Assembly (NCBI GenBank): GCA_026713545.1
Contig: JAPOOG010000099.1
Coordinates: 1 to 64,000, forward strand
DNA: 64,000 nt
Reading direction: 5' to 3'
DNA from: Bryobacterales bacterium
GTDB taxonomy: Bacteria > Acidobacteriota > Terriglobia > Bryobacterales > UBA6623
Made by a program: the position numbers and the translations under genes
In this document: one piece after another, positions 35,659-46,099 of the stretch
Numbering within the stretch: the first letter of the stretch is position 1
Layout: every line of letters begins with the position of its first letter
Notes under the pieces: generated by a model
The model's input: only the letters and a program-made list of their open reading frames with translations
The model's database searches: none
What the model was told of the DNA's origin: nothing

Positions 35659-36972
35659 TCAGACGGAGACCCGCAGCCTGCCGGCGTTTTCATCCACTCG
35701 AGCCAGCACCAGCATGCCCCCGACAAAGAACGCGATCAACGTTAGAATACTCAGCCGACTACCGCCGGTCGCCTGGCTCACCACCGCAAACACGAACGGC
35801 CCGAGGATCGATCCGAACCGTCCGCTCACGTTATAGAACCCAAAGAACTGAGACGACTTCTCGGGCGGAATCAACGTCGCGAACAACGATCGGCTCAGTG
35901 CCTGACTACCACCCTGCACGACAGCCACAGCGCAAGCCAGGATCCAAAAATGCGTCGCCGTGCTCATGTAGTAGCCCAGCACTGAAATCCCCGTGTACAC
36001 GACAAGGCTCATCATGATCGCGCGCTTGGCCCCAATCCGTTCCGCCAACCTGCCGAACGCAAAGGTGCAAGGAATCCCGAGGAACTGAACGACCAGCAAC
36101 GCGCCGATCAAGTCTGTCTGTCCGATGCCGATTTCGGCTCCATAAATCGCCGCCATCTTGACGATGGTGATGATCCCGTCGTTATAGAGCCAGAACGCCA
36201 GCAAGAACCAGAAAGCCTCACGGTAACGCCTGATTTCGCGAAACGTAGCCGCGAGCTGCTGAAATCCATCGGACAGCCCCCCGCCCAGCGTCGCCATTCC
36301 CTTGCCGTCATGAGTCGGCTCTTTCACAGTGCGAAACAGGGGGATCGAGAACAGCACCCACCAGATCGCCACGCTCACGAACGCCAGTCGTGATCCCACA
36401 GCGCCATCGGAGAGCCCGAATGTCTGCGGGTATGTGATCCATGTAAGTTGAACCGCCAACAGCAGCCCTCCACCGACATAACCCAACGCATATCCGGCGG
36501 TCGAGACGCGGTCAATCTCCTGCGGACTCGCGATATGAGGCAACAGTGACTCATAGAAGACGTCGGCTGCCGCGAACCCGATGTTCCCCACAATGAAAGC
36601 AATGGATGCAAACAGCCAACGCCCTTGTGTAGCGAACCAGAGCGCCGAGCACCCTGCGAACCCGAACGAGATGAAGAACCGCAGAAAGCTCTTCTTGGCT
36701 CCCAGGCTGTCCGCTGCCGCGCCCAGCACAGGCGAAAGGAAGGCAACGATCACCAAAGCCACCGTCTGCGTATAGCCCCAGTAGGCCGTCCTCAGATTTT
36801 CCGGCAGTTCCACCGCCGCGACCTGGTGATAATAGACCGGCAGCACGGCTGCCATGATCGTCGTGGCGAATGCCGAGTTTGCCCAGTCATACATCGCCCA
36901 GGCCCGCAGTTCCGGGCGATGCAAGCCTAGTCTGGCACGGATGCTGCGGCGTGGCACCGCGGTCTCGTTCAT
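35659..36972 (-). CDS. UMF1-family MFS transporter (Atg22-like)
   Basis: The 437-residue protein has about twelve membrane helices and the UMF1 signature [25 protein letters not shown] near residues 24-48. Other motifs are [20 protein letters not shown] (motif A-like) and [29 protein letters not shown]. Substrates of bacterial UMF1 proteins are unknown; the fungal relative Atg22 exports amino acids from vacuoles. Only two bases separate it from the stop of the acyl-AMP ligase fusion upstream, so the two are cotranscribed. That suggests a link with lipid or envelope metabolism. Confidence 0.88.
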   Translation of the reverse strand: MNETAVPRRSIRARLGLHRPELRAWAMYDWANSAFATTIMAAVLPVYYHQVAAVELPENLRTAYWGYTQTVALVIVAFLSPVLGAAADSLGAKKSFLRFFISFGFAGCSALWFATQGRWLFASIAFIVGNIGFAAADVFYESLLPHIASPQEIDRVSTAGYALGYVGGGLLLAVQLTWITYPQTFGLSDGAVGSRLAFVSVAIWWVLFSIPLFRTVKEPTHDGKGMATLGGGLSDGFQQLAATFREIRRYREAFWFLLAFWLYNDGIITIVKMAAIYGAEIGIGQTDLIGALLVVQFLGIPCTFAFGRLAERIGAKRAIMMSLVVYTGISVLGYYMSTATHFWILACAVAVVQGGSQALSRSLFATLIPPEKSSQFFGFYNVSGRFGSILGPFVFAVVSQATGGSRLSILTLIAFFVGGMLVLARVDENAGRLRVSV

Positions 36973-36974
36973 TA

Positions 36975-39830
36975 CTAGATGCGCTCCACACCCGAGGCCG
37001 TGAACAACAATTGCTCGTCACCGCGATCCGGCTCGCCGCAGTGCGGAAGAATCGCGGCCCGCGCTGCATTGCGCAGCCGAATCGCTTCACTGAAGCCGCT
37101 TCCTTGCGGGGAAATCAGGGGCAGAATCTTGACGTGGACCGATCCACGGTTCGGGAGCCGATGTTCGTCGCGCAGGATGTGCCGCGTACCTCGAAGCGCC
37201 ACCGGAATCACCGGCGTCTGTGTCTCCGCGGCCACCACGAATGCCCCCAGACGAAACGGCAGTAAGCCATCCCTTGGAATGAACGTACCTTCCGGGAAAA
37301 CGGCGATACGCCGGCCGGCTCTGGCCGCCTCGATGACCTTTCCGGCGTCTTCGACGCTCGCCGCGACATCCAGGCGCTGGACGAACAGGGCATCCATGCG
37401 TTCGAGAAACGACCGGAACCATTTGAACTCGCTGAGGTCATCTTTCACAACGAAACTCAGTGGCCCGGGCACTATCGCCGCCACGACAATCGAGTCAAGG
37501 TAGCTGGCGTGGTTGATCACCACGACTCCGCCCCGGCTTGGCGTTAGTTGCGCGCCTTCCAACGTAGTCTTGGTGAACGTCAGTCCCAGGATCAATCGTC
37601 CCCAGGTGCGAACCGCCGTCCAGCGAGCGCGCTTGGGGAGGATCAGCATCGATAACCAGGTTCCGAGTACGCAACCTGCGATCACGAACCACCAATGGAT
37701 GCCGTAGAGCCAACGGCCGGTTCCTCTGATGAACCGCGACGCACCGCTCGCGACGCCGCCAAGCGCCAGCGATGCAACCTGCTTCCAAACGGCGCGAGGA
37801 CCCGCCTCGAGAAGACCCTGCTCATAGAGTTCGCGAGTCGCCGAACGTCGGATCTTACCGCTGGATGTCTTCGGGACCGTCTGCGGGCGAACAAGGACCA
37901 CGTCGTCCGGACGTGCATCCATGATTTCAGTGGCGAGCCGCTCGATCTCGCTTCTCACGGCGTCTTTCGCACCCTTGTCCTCAAGTCTCGTTTCCGCAAC
38001 GACAATGACTCTTTCGATTCCTGTCTCCGCGTCCGTCATCCCGAACACGGCAACGCAGCCTTTGCGCACTTTTTCGATCTGACCGATCGCTTCTTCGACT
38101 TCGTGCGGGTAAATATTGCGGCCGGCACGGATGATGATGTCCTTCGAGCGTCCGGTGATATGGATCTCGCCGTCGGCGAGATAGCCGCGGTCGCCGCTTT
38201 CGAGCCAACCATCGCGTATCAGTTCGCTGGTTTTTTCTTCGTTATGAAAATACCCGCTAGTCGCCGAAGGTCCGCGAAACTGAATCCTCCCCACACAGCG
38301 TTCGCCCAACTCGCGGCCGGCGTCATCCAATATCCGAATGTGGTGGCGAGGCAGAGCCCGACCGCAGGAGACCACTTCCAGCACGCCCTCATCCACCGAG
38401 CCTGCCGGAACGGCTTCACCACGCGTCATCAACAAACTGCGGCGAATCCGGTCGACGGGCGGCAGACGTTCTGGCGGCGTTGCGGTGAGAGCCAGCGAGT
38501 TCTCGGCCATCCCGTATACCGGAGTGACCGCTTCCGGCCGAAGACCGTAGGGCTTGAACCGTTCCGTGAACTTGCGAATCGAGTTCCCGCTTACCGGTTC
38601 GGCGCCGTTCATCAGAATTCGTGCGGAACTCAAATCCAGGCCCTCGATTTGATCGTCTTCGACCTTTGTGGCACAGATCTCGAACGCAAAATTCGGCGCC
38701 GCCGAGATCGTTCCTCGGTGTTGATGAATCGCCCACAACCATCTTTCCGGCCGCGACAAAAACGTCAGTGGCGACATCAGAACGAGTGGCACGGCGTAGT
38801 AGAGACTGCCCAGCCAAGCGCCAATCAGGCCCATGTCGTGATAGAGCGGCAGCCAACTGACAACGGTATCTCCCGGGCCGGGATGCATGACTTCACCGAT
38901 GGCGCGAAGATTCGCGAGCAGATTGCGATGGCTCAGCACGACACCTTTCGGGTCTCCGGTGCTGCCTGACGTATACTGCAGCAAAGCCGTGTCGTCCGAT
39001 CTCAGTGTGACGGGCTCCATCGAGTTGCCGTCCGATTTCAGGTCCGAGACCGTGCCCGCGAAGCGCAGCGACGGCACGAGGGCTCGCAGCAGCCTTGCCG
39101 CGCCGCGGGCCTCCGGCACGGTGATCAGAACTTCTGCCTCGGCATTGTTCAGAATCGCAGCTTGTCTTCGCAGGTGATCTTCCAACTGCGACAGGCGCGC
39201 CGGCGGATAGATCGGAACCGGCGTTGCTCCCGCACACAGCGCCCCGAAAAACCCCTCGAAGAAGTCTGCTCCGGTGGGCAGCATCATGGCGACGCGGTCG
39301 TCTTGCCTGACATCGTGCTCCATAAGGCCCGCGGTTACTTCCCGCGCCGCCGTGAACAACCCGCCGTAGGTGATCTTCGCGACGCCCGGCGGGTCGTCCG
39401 TTAGGAGAATGTGAGTGCGTCCTGCTTCGTGTGCGGCATGCGCTTCGAGGACGTCGTTCAGTGTCGCGGCCGCACTCGGCGTAGCGGCTACTCCCTCGTC
39501 GGCGGATGCAACGGAAACCATGTCGGGGCCGCCGGCTGCTGACGTATTTTGTGCAAGTCCGGCGAGCAGGTCCGCGATCGACTCCGCCGTGCCCAGCAAA
39601 CCGTCGGGCAAGCGAACGTCGAACGTCCTCTCGATGCGGCGCAGCAGTTCAGCACGCCCTAGGCTGTCGATCGCCAGATCGCGCTCCAGGCGGCTTGCCG
39701 CTGTGACCCGCACTCGATCGCGCCGCCCCGGATGCAATTCGGAAACAAGCTGCTCCACCACGGCGAACAAACGCTCTGGAGCACGGTAGGCAGGCCCTAC
39801 GCCGGACGATTCCTTGAGGAGGTCAGCCAT
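36975..39830 (-). CDS. Fusion of acyl carrier domain, fatty acyl-AMP/CoA ligase and PlsC-type acyltransferase
   Basis: The 951-residue protein begins with an acyl-carrier domain (about 15-95, phosphopantetheine Ser in [10 protein letters not shown]). An AMP-binding ligase follows (about 125-665), with [45 protein letters not shown] and TSGSTG-type motifs typical of fatty acyl-AMP ligases. After two hydrophobic stretches (about 690-745) comes a lysophospholipid acyltransferase domain with NHASYLDS (H-X4-D) and [15 protein letters not shown]. One polypeptide could activate a fatty acid, load it on its own carrier domain and transfer it to a glycerolipid at the membrane. The UMF1 transporter gene follows after two bases. 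Confidence 0.88.
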   Translation of the reverse strand: MADLLKESSGVGPAYRAPERLFAVVEQLVSELHPGRRDRVRVTAASRLERDLAIDSLGRAELLRRIERTFDVRLPDGLLGTAESIADLLAGLAQNTSAAGGPDMVSVASADEGVAATPSAAATLNDVLEAHAAHEAGRTHILLTDDPPGVAKITYGGLFTAAREVTAGLMEHDVRQDDRVAMMLPTGADFFEGFFGALCAGATPVPIYPPARLSQLEDHLRRQAAILNNAEAEVLITVPEARGAARLLRALVPSLRFAGTVSDLKSDGNSMEPVTLRSDDTALLQYTSGSTGDPKGVVLSHRNLLANLRAIGEVMHPGPGDTVVSWLPLYHDMGLIGAWLGSLYYAVPLVLMSPLTFLSRPERWLWAIHQHRGTISAAPNFAFEICATKVEDDQIEGLDLSSARILMNGAEPVSGNSIRKFTERFKPYGLRPEAVTPVYGMAENSLALTATPPERLPPVDRIRRSLLMTRGEAVPAGSVDEGVLEVVSCGRALPRHHIRILDDAGRELGERCVGRIQFRGPSATSGYFHNEEKTSELIRDGWLESGDRGYLADGEIHITGRSKDIIIRAGRNIYPHEVEEAIGQIEKVRKGCVAVFGMTDAETGIERVIVVAETRLEDKGAKDAVRSEIERLATEIMDARPDDVVLVRPQTVPKTSSGKIRRSATRELYEQGLLEAGPRAVWKQVASLALGGVASGASRFIRGTGRWLYGIHWWFVIAGCVLGTWLSMLILPKRARWTAVRTWGRLILGLTFTKTTLEGAQLTPSRGGVVVINHASYLDSIVVAAIVPGPLSFVVKDDLSEFKWFRSFLERMDALFVQRLDVAASVEDAGKVIEAARAGRRIAVFPEGTFIPRDGLLPFRLGAFVVAAETQTPVIPVALRGTRHILRDEHRLPNRGSVHVKILPLISPQGSGFSEAIRLRNAARAAILPHCGEPDRGDEQLLFTASGVERI

Positions 39831-40029
39831 TCATCGAGGCAGCGGCGAGGACACATGTCCCTCCGAACACCGTGAGTCAGGATAACGGCGCCGCACATCG
39901 CGCGGCTCCTTGCTCGCGGGGAGCCCTCACTCCTTCAGCCGTTTTTTTCAGAATAGCGCTCCGGCATCCGTGCAAAGGGCCCGGCTGTCGACAAAAGATG
40001 CAAGGCGCCGCGAGTGCGACCTTGCCTGC

Positions 40030-40572
40030 CTACCTCAGTGCGGCTTCGATCGCAGGCGCGATCTTCGCGGGCTCGACATCCGGGGCGAAACGGCCGATGA
40101 CCTTGCCATCACCATCCGCCAGGAATTTCGTGAAGTTCCAGGGCACCTCGCCGCCGGTTTCCGGATGGGCCGACTTGTCCGTCAAGAACTGATACAGTGG
40201 GTGAGTATCCGTGCCTTTGACCGAGATCTTGCCGAACATCGGGAAGCTCACGTCGAAGTTGCGGGAGCAGAAGGCCTTGATCTCATTGTTTGTGCCGGGC
40301 TCCTGCCCACCGAAGTTGTTGGCCGGGAAACCCATGACCACCAGGCCTTGGTCCTTGTACTTTCGGTAGATCGCTTCCAGCCCTTTGTATTGAGGCGTGA
40401 AGCCACAGCGGCTTGCCACGTTCACTATCAGGAGCACTTTGCCCTTGTAGTCGCCGAGCGAACTGGCCTCGCCGTCTATCGAGTCGAGAGTGAAATCGTG
40501 AACACTGTTGGCGGCGGACAAGGAAAGTACGAACAAGCAGGCCAGAGTGAACCATCGGATCGATTTTCTCAT
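40030..40572 (-). CDS. Glutathione-peroxidase-family thiol peroxidase, exported
   Basis: The 180-residue protein begins with a signal peptide (MRKSIRWFTLACLFVLSLSAANS). The family motifs are NVASRCGFTPQY (peroxidatic Cys, not selenocysteine), GFPANNFGGQEPG (Gln) and WNFTKFL (Trp). Bacterial Cys-type members mostly use thioredoxin to reduce peroxides, here in the periplasm. A perfect TATAAT lies six bases before the ATG, so the transcript could be leaderless. The M50 protease gene ends 20 bases upstream, so cotranscription is also possible. Confidence 0.9.
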   Translation of the reverse strand: MRKSIRWFTLACLFVLSLSAANSVHDFTLDSIDGEASSLGDYKGKVLLIVNVASRCGFTPQYKGLEAIYRKYKDQGLVVMGFPANNFGGQEPGTNNEIKAFCSRNFDVSFPMFGKISVKGTDTHPLYQFLTDKSAHPETGGEVPWNFTKFLADGDGKVIGRFAPDVEPAKIAPAIEAALR

Positions 40573-40578
40573 AGCGAC

Positions 40579-40584
40579 ATTATA
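40579..40584 (-). promoter_or_regulatory. TATAAT box immediately before the peroxidase gene
   Basis: On the minus strand TATAAT is followed after six bases by the ATG at 40572. Transcription would begin at or next to the start codon, giving a leaderless mRNA. The -35 region is weak. Confidence 0.35.
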
Positions 40585-40592
40585 CGACTGCC

Positions 40593-41489
40593 TTACATGC
40601 GGAACGGCGCCGGGGTGAAGCACAAAATGAAGATCACCCAGAGCCAGAACCCGATACGCCGCCGCCCTCGTCCGAGGTCAACAGCATCGTTCACAGTCGG
40701 GGGGTGGCCGATCCCCATGAACAGAAGCAGGATCAGCATGATCAGATACTGAAATCCCTGAATCGCCGTGACAATCGCCAGCAGTAAAAAGGCGACGATC
40801 GCCACCATCCGGCTCCGACGGCCGAACAGCGCGTAGTTGATGTGCCCTCCGTCGAGCTGACTGATCGGCAGGAGGTTCAGCGCCGTGACAAAAAGTCCGA
40901 CCCAACCGGCGAACGCAACCGGATGCAAGAGAAGTGCGACCTCGTCGGGCTGATGTCCGAAAATCACCCATTGCATGGCGCGAAATATCAATGGGTCGCC
41001 CAAGTTGATCCAGTTAGCCCCTTGCTCCGGCATCGGCACCTGTTCGGAAAGATAGATGCCGAGAAAACTCAATGGGAAAGCCACAACCAACCCCGCCACC
41101 GGGCCGGCCGCCGCGATGTCGAACAAAGCGCGGCGGTTCGGAATGTAAGGCGACATCCGAATGACAGCCCCGAGAGTGCCCAGAAACGACGGGAAGGGAA
41201 TGAAGTAAGGCAGTGTCGCCGGCACTCGATAGTGCCGGGCAGCGAAGTAATGACCGAATTCGTGCGCCGTCAGGATGCTCAGCACGCAAACGGAATAGAC
41301 AGGTCCTTGCACCAGCGTCGTCGAGGCCACCGTCAGCAGAAACAACAGCAGGTGGAGCCAGATCTTTCGCTGACGAGGCCGGAGCCGCGGCTGATCGGGG
41401 ACGTATCCCCCGTTCGTGCTCGTCTCGTAGACCTGTGGCGGGTAACGGATAACCCGTGGCGGAAACAGCGGCGGAGGATTCGACGACAT
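40593..41489 (-). CDS. M50 (site-2 protease family) membrane metalloprotease
   Basis: The 298-residue polytopic protein has the zinc motif TAHEFGHYFAARHY in an early transmembrane helix and the distal ligand in LLPISQLDGGHINYALFG near 205-222. The spacing and the PYFIPFPS...GTLGAVIRM insertion resemble the S2P-like family of plants and cyanobacteria (EGY-like). It should cleave membrane proteins within the bilayer; no substrate such as an anti-sigma factor is encoded beside it. The exported peroxidase gene follows after 20 bases. Confidence 0.9.
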   Translation of the reverse strand: MSSNPPPLFPPRVIRYPPQVYETSTNGGYVPDQPRLRPRQRKIWLHLLLFLLTVASTTLVQGPVYSVCVLSILTAHEFGHYFAARHYRVPATLPYFIPFPSFLGTLGAVIRMSPYIPNRRALFDIAAAGPVAGLVVAFPLSFLGIYLSEQVPMPEQGANWINLGDPLIFRAMQWVIFGHQPDEVALLLHPVAFAGWVGLFVTALNLLPISQLDGGHINYALFGRRSRMVAIVAFLLLAIVTAIQGFQYLIMLILLLFMGIGHPPTVNDAVDLGRGRRRIGFWLWVIFILCFTPAPFRM

Positions 41490-41635
41490 GCGGCTCCCCC
41501 TCAGGGTACGACAAACCCCTTTCCCTGGTCTTGCGCCCGGTCGGACATTGGTTCAGCCGCTCTCCGCAGAGATGCGCAGCGCTAACTCGCCCCGGGAGTG
41601 TCCGTAATGGATCGACGGCTTCAAAGAGCCCGGCT

Positions 41636-42667
41636 TCAGTAGCCGGCGGCTTTATCGACCAGGTTCACGAGCGGGCGGCCGTGGGCGAAGCGCCCGACAT
41701 TATCGACCATCACATCGAGGCGGCGTCCGTTCGCAGCATCCGACAGCGACGCCATGTGGGGGGTGATGATAACGTTCTTGAATCGCCAAAGGGAGTGGTC
41801 TTCGGGCAGCGGCTCGGGACGGGTTACGTCGAGGCCGACACCGCGGAGCTTGCCGCTGTCAAGGCTCTTCACAAGCGCCTCGCGGTCATAGAGGCCCCCG
41901 CGCGATATCACGATGAAATAGGCGTCGTCTTTCATGAGATCGAACTGACGCGCGCCGATCATGTTCTCGCTCTCGAGTGTCAACGGAGCAGCGATAAAAA
42001 CGGCATCGGCTTTCGGGAGCACACTATCGACGGCGTCAGGCTTGACGACGATCGGCACGAAGTTCGATACCGGAATGTCTCGCGGGTCAACGCCGATGAC
42101 TGAGATTCCGAAACCGTGCAGGCGCTGGGCGATCTGGGTACCGATGCCTCCGATGCCCACCACCACAGCCGTCATGCCCTGTAGCTCACGGATGGTTCCA
42201 GGCGCCTCGGCGCGGGACTTCCAGGTCTGCGTCTGCATGTCGGGGATGTAGGTTTGCAGTCCGCGCGCCAGCGCCAGGAAGAGCGCCAGTGCATGATCGG
42301 CGACTGACGGTCCTTGCACGACTTTGCAGTTCGTCAACATGACATCGCTTTCTACGAACTCCGGCCAGAAAGTGTAGGCCTCGACTCCGGCGCTTGGACT
42401 TTGTACCCATTCGAGATTCTTCGCCTTGGCGAACTGCTCCTTGTTGATGCCGCCCAGCACTCCGTGGGCATCGACGACGTGCCGGTCGAACTCTTCCTGC
42501 GAGCGGGCGACGATGATATCGGCACGGTCGCCGGCGGCTTTCTTGTAGCGGGCGACGGCATGATCGTTGGCCGTGAACGAGGTCTCGCTGCCCCGAAGGA
42601 GGATCTTCTTGTCGGCGGCGGAAGCGGCGGCCGCGATGAAGAGCAGCAGAGCCAGAATCTTTTTCAT
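41636..42667 (-). CDS. D-2-hydroxyacid dehydrogenase with signal peptide
   Basis: The 343-residue protein from ATG 42667 begins MKKILALLLFIAAAASA, a clear signal peptide. The enzyme body follows with the NAD-binding VVGIGGIGTQIAQRLHGFG, catalytic Arg in VISRGGLYD, acidic residue in LDVTRPEPLPEDHSLW and His in NVIITPHMASLSD. The family reduces 2-keto acids with NAD(P)H, normally in the cytoplasm where cofactor is available, so export of this fold is unusual. The longer upstream frame lacks homology. A ribosome site GGGAGATCG precedes the ATG. Confidence 0.88.
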   Translation of the reverse strand: MKKILALLLFIAAAASAADKKILLRGSETSFTANDHAVARYKKAAGDRADIIVARSQEEFDRHVVDAHGVLGGINKEQFAKAKNLEWVQSPSAGVEAYTFWPEFVESDVMLTNCKVVQGPSVADHALALFLALARGLQTYIPDMQTQTWKSRAEAPGTIRELQGMTAVVVGIGGIGTQIAQRLHGFGISVIGVDPRDIPVSNFVPIVVKPDAVDSVLPKADAVFIAAPLTLESENMIGARQFDLMKDDAYFIVISRGGLYDREALVKSLDSGKLRGVGLDVTRPEPLPEDHSLWRFKNVIITPHMASLSDAANGRRLDVMVDNVGRFAHGRPLVNLVDKAAGY

Positions 42668-42913
42668 GATCGATCTCCCAAGACGCTTTTTTGTACGGTA
42701 GCGAAGGATAGCACTCTGACGGCTCCGAGAAAACCCGCCCGGTCGTCGTGTCACAGTGCCTTCCCGAGACACCGAAGGTGATCAGACTTGCAGAGGAGCA
42801 AGAGTTTCTCCTCCACGCGGCCTCGTCAGCACAGATGAGTTGAGGCTGCGTGTGCGGCGCCACCGAGCCGAGCACAACGCAGAGGAGCAAGGCCGCAGAG
42901 CGGTCCGCATTCC

Positions 42914-44203
42914 TCAGGGCGCCTTGGCGGCATCGAGGAGCCGGAGCCAGTTTTCGCCGAGGATCCTCTTGATTCGCTGCTCGCTGTAGCCCTTCTTGAC
43001 GAGGGCTTCCGTGAGACGGGGGTAGCCGGTGGCATCCAAGTCGAGCAGATTGGGTCCGCTCATCAGATCGAGGCCGAGGCCGACGTGATCGTCGCCGACC
43101 ATTTCGACAGCATAGTCAAGCTGGTCCGCCCAGTCACTGACGGTGGGAAGCGGCGCGCCGGCATCGACGGCGCGTTTGTGCCGCACACGCCAAGGAGTGC
43201 CGTATCCGGTCCCGCCACGGTTCGTCCGCTCACGCACCCAACGGTCATGCATTTCGGCGTCGAGCGACCGGATGTACTTGCCGAAGTCCCCATGGGGGGG
43301 CCGGGAGAACTCGTACCCTGGGATTTCGTGTCGAGCGGCCCCTGCTGTGGCGGGCTGCCTCCTCTGCCGCCAGTCAACGACGGCTTGGCTGAGGAAGCTC
43401 GAACTCGAATGCATGCCCATCAATCCCCCACTGGCGGCCATGGCGCGCAGAACTTCGTCAGAAAGGTTGCGTGGGTAGTCGACGAAATGCCTCAGGCCAT
43501 GGTGACTCCCGACGACCGGTGCTTTGCTCGTCTCGATGATCTGGAGCTTGCCCTCGTCGGTGGCATGCGAGATGTCGATCATGATGCCGAGGCGGTTCAT
43601 CTCGGTGATGACCTTGCGACCGTGCTCGGTGAGACCACCCCATTTCTTTTCACCGAGTCCGGCGTCGAGGAAAGCGTTCGTCGTGTTGTGGCTGATCGGT
43701 TGGATCATCCGGACGCCGAGCCGATGGAAGAGCCGCAGCACTTGGAGGTCGCCTTCGGTGTCAAAGCCACCCTCCAGGGCGAGGATAGCGGCCATCTTGC
43801 CTTGCGAGACAATGCGGCGCACATCGGCTGACGTCAGGGCAAGCTCCATCTTGTCGGAGTTCGCATCGAGAACCTGATAGAACGTCTCGATGAGCCTCAC
43901 TGCTTGTTTGACGGCGTAGTTGTAGTGGTTGTAGGGGTCTTCGATGTAGACCGTGTGGATTACCACGTCGAGTCCGCCTTGCTTGGCTCGGGCATAGTCC
44001 CACAGACCTGTCTCCTGCACTTGCCAGGGATCGATGCCTTGATGGAAGACCGGCGTGATGATGTGGACATGACCATCGACGACGATGGCTTCTTCGTGAA
44101 GCTTGGCAACATTGATGCTTTGGCCAGCCGCAGGAATAAGCGCGGCGCAGGCGGTGGCCAGCAGGACGAGAGTCCTATGGAGAGGGCTGAAGCGGTGGAT
44201 CAT
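42914..44203 (-). CDS. M19 membrane dipeptidase (renal dipeptidase family)
   Basis: The 429-residue protein has a signal peptide (MIHRFSPLHRTLVLLATACAALIPAAGQ). Metal-site motifs are VDGHVHIITP (HxH), AILALEGGFD (bridging Glu), IDISHATDEG and VVGSHHGLRHF, ending VGLGLDLMSG. The family hydrolyses dipeptides, including D-amino-acid dipeptides, with two zinc ions. The insertion around WRQRRQPATAGAARHE is longer than in human dipeptidase. The start codon lies inside the last 29 bases of the gene upstream, so translation is coupled. Confidence 0.92.
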   Translation of the reverse strand: MIHRFSPLHRTLVLLATACAALIPAAGQSINVAKLHEEAIVVDGHVHIITPVFHQGIDPWQVQETGLWDYARAKQGGLDVVIHTVYIEDPYNHYNYAVKQAVRLIETFYQVLDANSDKMELALTSADVRRIVSQGKMAAILALEGGFDTEGDLQVLRLFHRLGVRMIQPISHNTTNAFLDAGLGEKKWGGLTEHGRKVITEMNRLGIMIDISHATDEGKLQIIETSKAPVVGSHHGLRHFVDYPRNLSDEVLRAMAASGGLMGMHSSSSFLSQAVVDWRQRRQPATAGAARHEIPGYEFSRPPHGDFGKYIRSLDAEMHDRWVRERTNRGGTGYGTPWRVRHKRAVDAGAPLPTVSDWADQLDYAVEMVGDDHVGLGLDLMSGPNLLDLDATGYPRLTEALVKKGYSEQRIKRILGENWLRLLDAAKAP

Positions 44204-45116
44204 CGGGAGCCTCCGGGTTGACGGTTTCCGGCGACTCATTGTCCGTCTCTTGCCGCAACTTTTCAACCTCCGCCGGGGAGAGCCGGACGGATAACCGGAC
44301 TGCGTCGCCTGTCTCGATGATGCGGGCGGATTCTCCGAAGTTGCGATGATAGCGGCGGAGAAGCTCGCTGAACTGCGTTTCGTCGTCCACGAGCGCGCCC
44401 TGTTGGACAACCTTGCGAATCAGGCCGGCGAGAAGGGAGACATTCTCCGCGGAGTCTGCGACGAACTCCTCGTGTGACTCGATCCAACCGTCGACCCAAC
44501 GAAGCGTGGAATAGGCCTGATCGACCAGCAACTCGATTCGATCGCCAATGGCGCTGGGTCCGTCCGCAGGATAGGGATATTTCGGCGGCATCACCCAGGT
44601 CGCCGTGAGCGTGCGTTCGCGCAGGGCCGCGAGCGTCGTCCGCACTCGCCTCGGTAGAGGCGCGACTTTATTGGTTTGAAACAGTTCCAGCACGTCAGTG
44701 ACCGGATCAGCATCCCCCCAAATCAACACCGATCCTCCCAAGATGGCCGTCTTACGACCGTCCTGTTCGCGGAAATGGAGAATTTCTACTTCACGGACGC
44801 GCTCGATTCGGTCAGCGGCAGGAGCCTGGCCGCGCAGCACGATCGGGTCCACATGCAACAGATAAAGGAGAAAGCCTTCCTCCTCCTCCTCGGCGATGCC
44901 GAAGGCCGAGACGGCCTGATCGACCGACTCAATCGGATATTCGTCGCCGAAAGGGTGGTCCGGCCAATGGCTCGCCAGAGGTGTGCCCCGAAACTGCCGT
45001 GGCCTTTCGATCGTGACGATACGGCTGTCTGGGGGGATCAGATCGAGCAAGTCGATGTCGGCGGCTTGCGCCGAAGCATCGAGGCCAAAGACCAGGAATA
45101 GAAGGAAAACAGGCAC
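44175..45116 (-). CDS. Exported hypothetical protein, coupled to M19 dipeptidase
   Basis: The 313-residue protein starts at GTG with signal peptide MPVFLLFLVFGLDASAQA. The mature part has no motif I recognise: an alternating beta/helical layout, an acidic stretch near 77-82 (EEEEEG) and a Pro/Glu-rich C-terminus (ESPETVNPEAPDDPPLQ). It overlaps the dipeptidase start by 29 bases, suggesting shared expression and perhaps shared location outside the inner membrane. Confidence 0.7.
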   Translation of the reverse strand: MPVFLLFLVFGLDASAQAADIDLLDLIPPDSRIVTIERPRQFRGTPLASHWPDHPFGDEYPIESVDQAVSAFGIAEEEEEGFLLYLLHVDPIVLRGQAPAADRIERVREVEILHFREQDGRKTAILGGSVLIWGDADPVTDVLELFQTNKVAPLPRRVRTTLAALRERTLTATWVMPPKYPYPADGPSAIGDRIELLVDQAYSTLRWVDGWIESHEEFVADSAENVSLLAGLIRKVVQQGALVDDETQFSELLRRYHRNFGESARIIETGDAVRLSVRLSPAEVEKLRQETDNESPETVNPEAPDDPPLQPSP

Positions 45117-45203
45117 TTGGTTTGGCGTCTGTTTCTATTACGTGCAGGAAGGGGGTTTGGGTGCGTTCAGCCTGCCTCTCGGTCCTGATGCCTTCCGATC
45201 CAT

Positions 45204-45998
45204 TCAAACTTCCATTTCGCCGCACGTTACCGTGACAGCCTGACCGCTCAGATAGACACGATCGCCGGCGACGCGGACACGCAGTTCGCCTCCCCGAGCG
45301 GACGCTTGATATGCGAGGAACGAATCCTTTTCGAGGCGTTCTTTCCAATAAGGCCCCAAGCAGCAGTGTGAAGATCCCGTGACCGGATCTTCGTCGATGC
45401 CGGTGGCGGGTGCAAAGCAGCGCGAGACGAAATCGTACGGAGCAGCCGAGCGGCTTGTCACCACGATGCATCGTGCATCGACTTCCTTCAGTTCACGCAG
45501 ATTCGGACGCAGCTTGCGAACCGTCTGCTCTCTTGAGACTTCCACAACGAAGTCGAACTGGTTTTTGCCAACGTAGACGTAGTCGTTGTCGGAGCCCAGG
45601 CCATGAAGCAACTCGGGCGGCGGGAGAACTTTTTTTTCAGGCGTAGCAGGGAAGTTCAACTCGATCCAGTCATCCTCCTTGCGGGCTGTCAGCAGGCCGC
45701 TGCGAGTGTGGAAGTGAAGCTCCTCATCGCCGCTGTAGCCCTCGTGACACCAAAGAACGTGGGCGCTCGCAAGAGTTGCGTGACCGCAGAGTTCGACTTC
45801 CACCGTGGGCGTGAACCAGCGCAGGCCGAACCCGTTTTCTTGCGTCGTCAGAAAGGCGGTTTCCGAAAGGCCCATCTCGCGGGCGACGTTCTGCATCCAT
45901 TGAGGGGCGCGTGGTTCGGACAGCAGGCAGATCGCGGCTGGATTGCCGGCGAAGGGCCGTGCTGTGAAGGCGTCAACCTGATAGATACGAGTGCTCAT
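45204..45998 (-). CDS. PhzF-family isomerase
   Basis: The 264-residue protein has the family N-terminus IYQVDAFTARPFAGNPAAICLL, the catalytic Glu in GLSETAFL, VELCGHATLASAHVLW, and DPVTGSSHCCLGPYW in the second half of the duplicated diaminopimelate-epimerase-like fold. Family members isomerise diverse small molecules; no phenazine genes are present, so the substrate is unknown. It is 87 bases upstream of the exported hypothetical gene on the same strand. Confidence 0.93.
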   Translation of the reverse strand: MSTRIYQVDAFTARPFAGNPAAICLLSEPRAPQWMQNVAREMGLSETAFLTTQENGFGLRWFTPTVEVELCGHATLASAHVLWCHEGYSGDEELHFHTRSGLLTARKEDDWIELNFPATPEKKVLPPPELLHGLGSDNDYVYVGKNQFDFVVEVSREQTVRKLRPNLRELKEVDARCIVVTSRSAAPYDFVSRCFAPATGIDEDPVTGSSHCCLGPYWKERLEKDSFLAYQASARGGELRVRVAGDRVYLSGQAVTVTCGEMEV

Positions 45999-46099
45999 GA
46001 GAAGGGGCGCAGTCAGGCGGGCTGCGGCAACCGAACGTAGCGCAAACGGAGAGCTCGCAACAGCGGCGGCAGGTAATGTTTACCGGAACGGATCATGAC

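Noticed and set aside
36975-39830. Lipopeptide or polyketide biosynthetic cluster starting from the acyl-AMP ligase
   Set aside because: No ketosynthase, condensation or adenylation-PCP modules lie nearby; the ligase is fused to a PlsC domain instead.
40030-40572. Selenoprotein form of glutathione peroxidase
   Set aside because: The active-site codon is a Cys codon in NVASRCGFT; no in-frame TGA or SECIS-like hairpin is needed.
45204-45998. Phenazine biosynthesis
   Set aside because: Only a PhzF-family isomerase is present; no other phz genes lie in the window.
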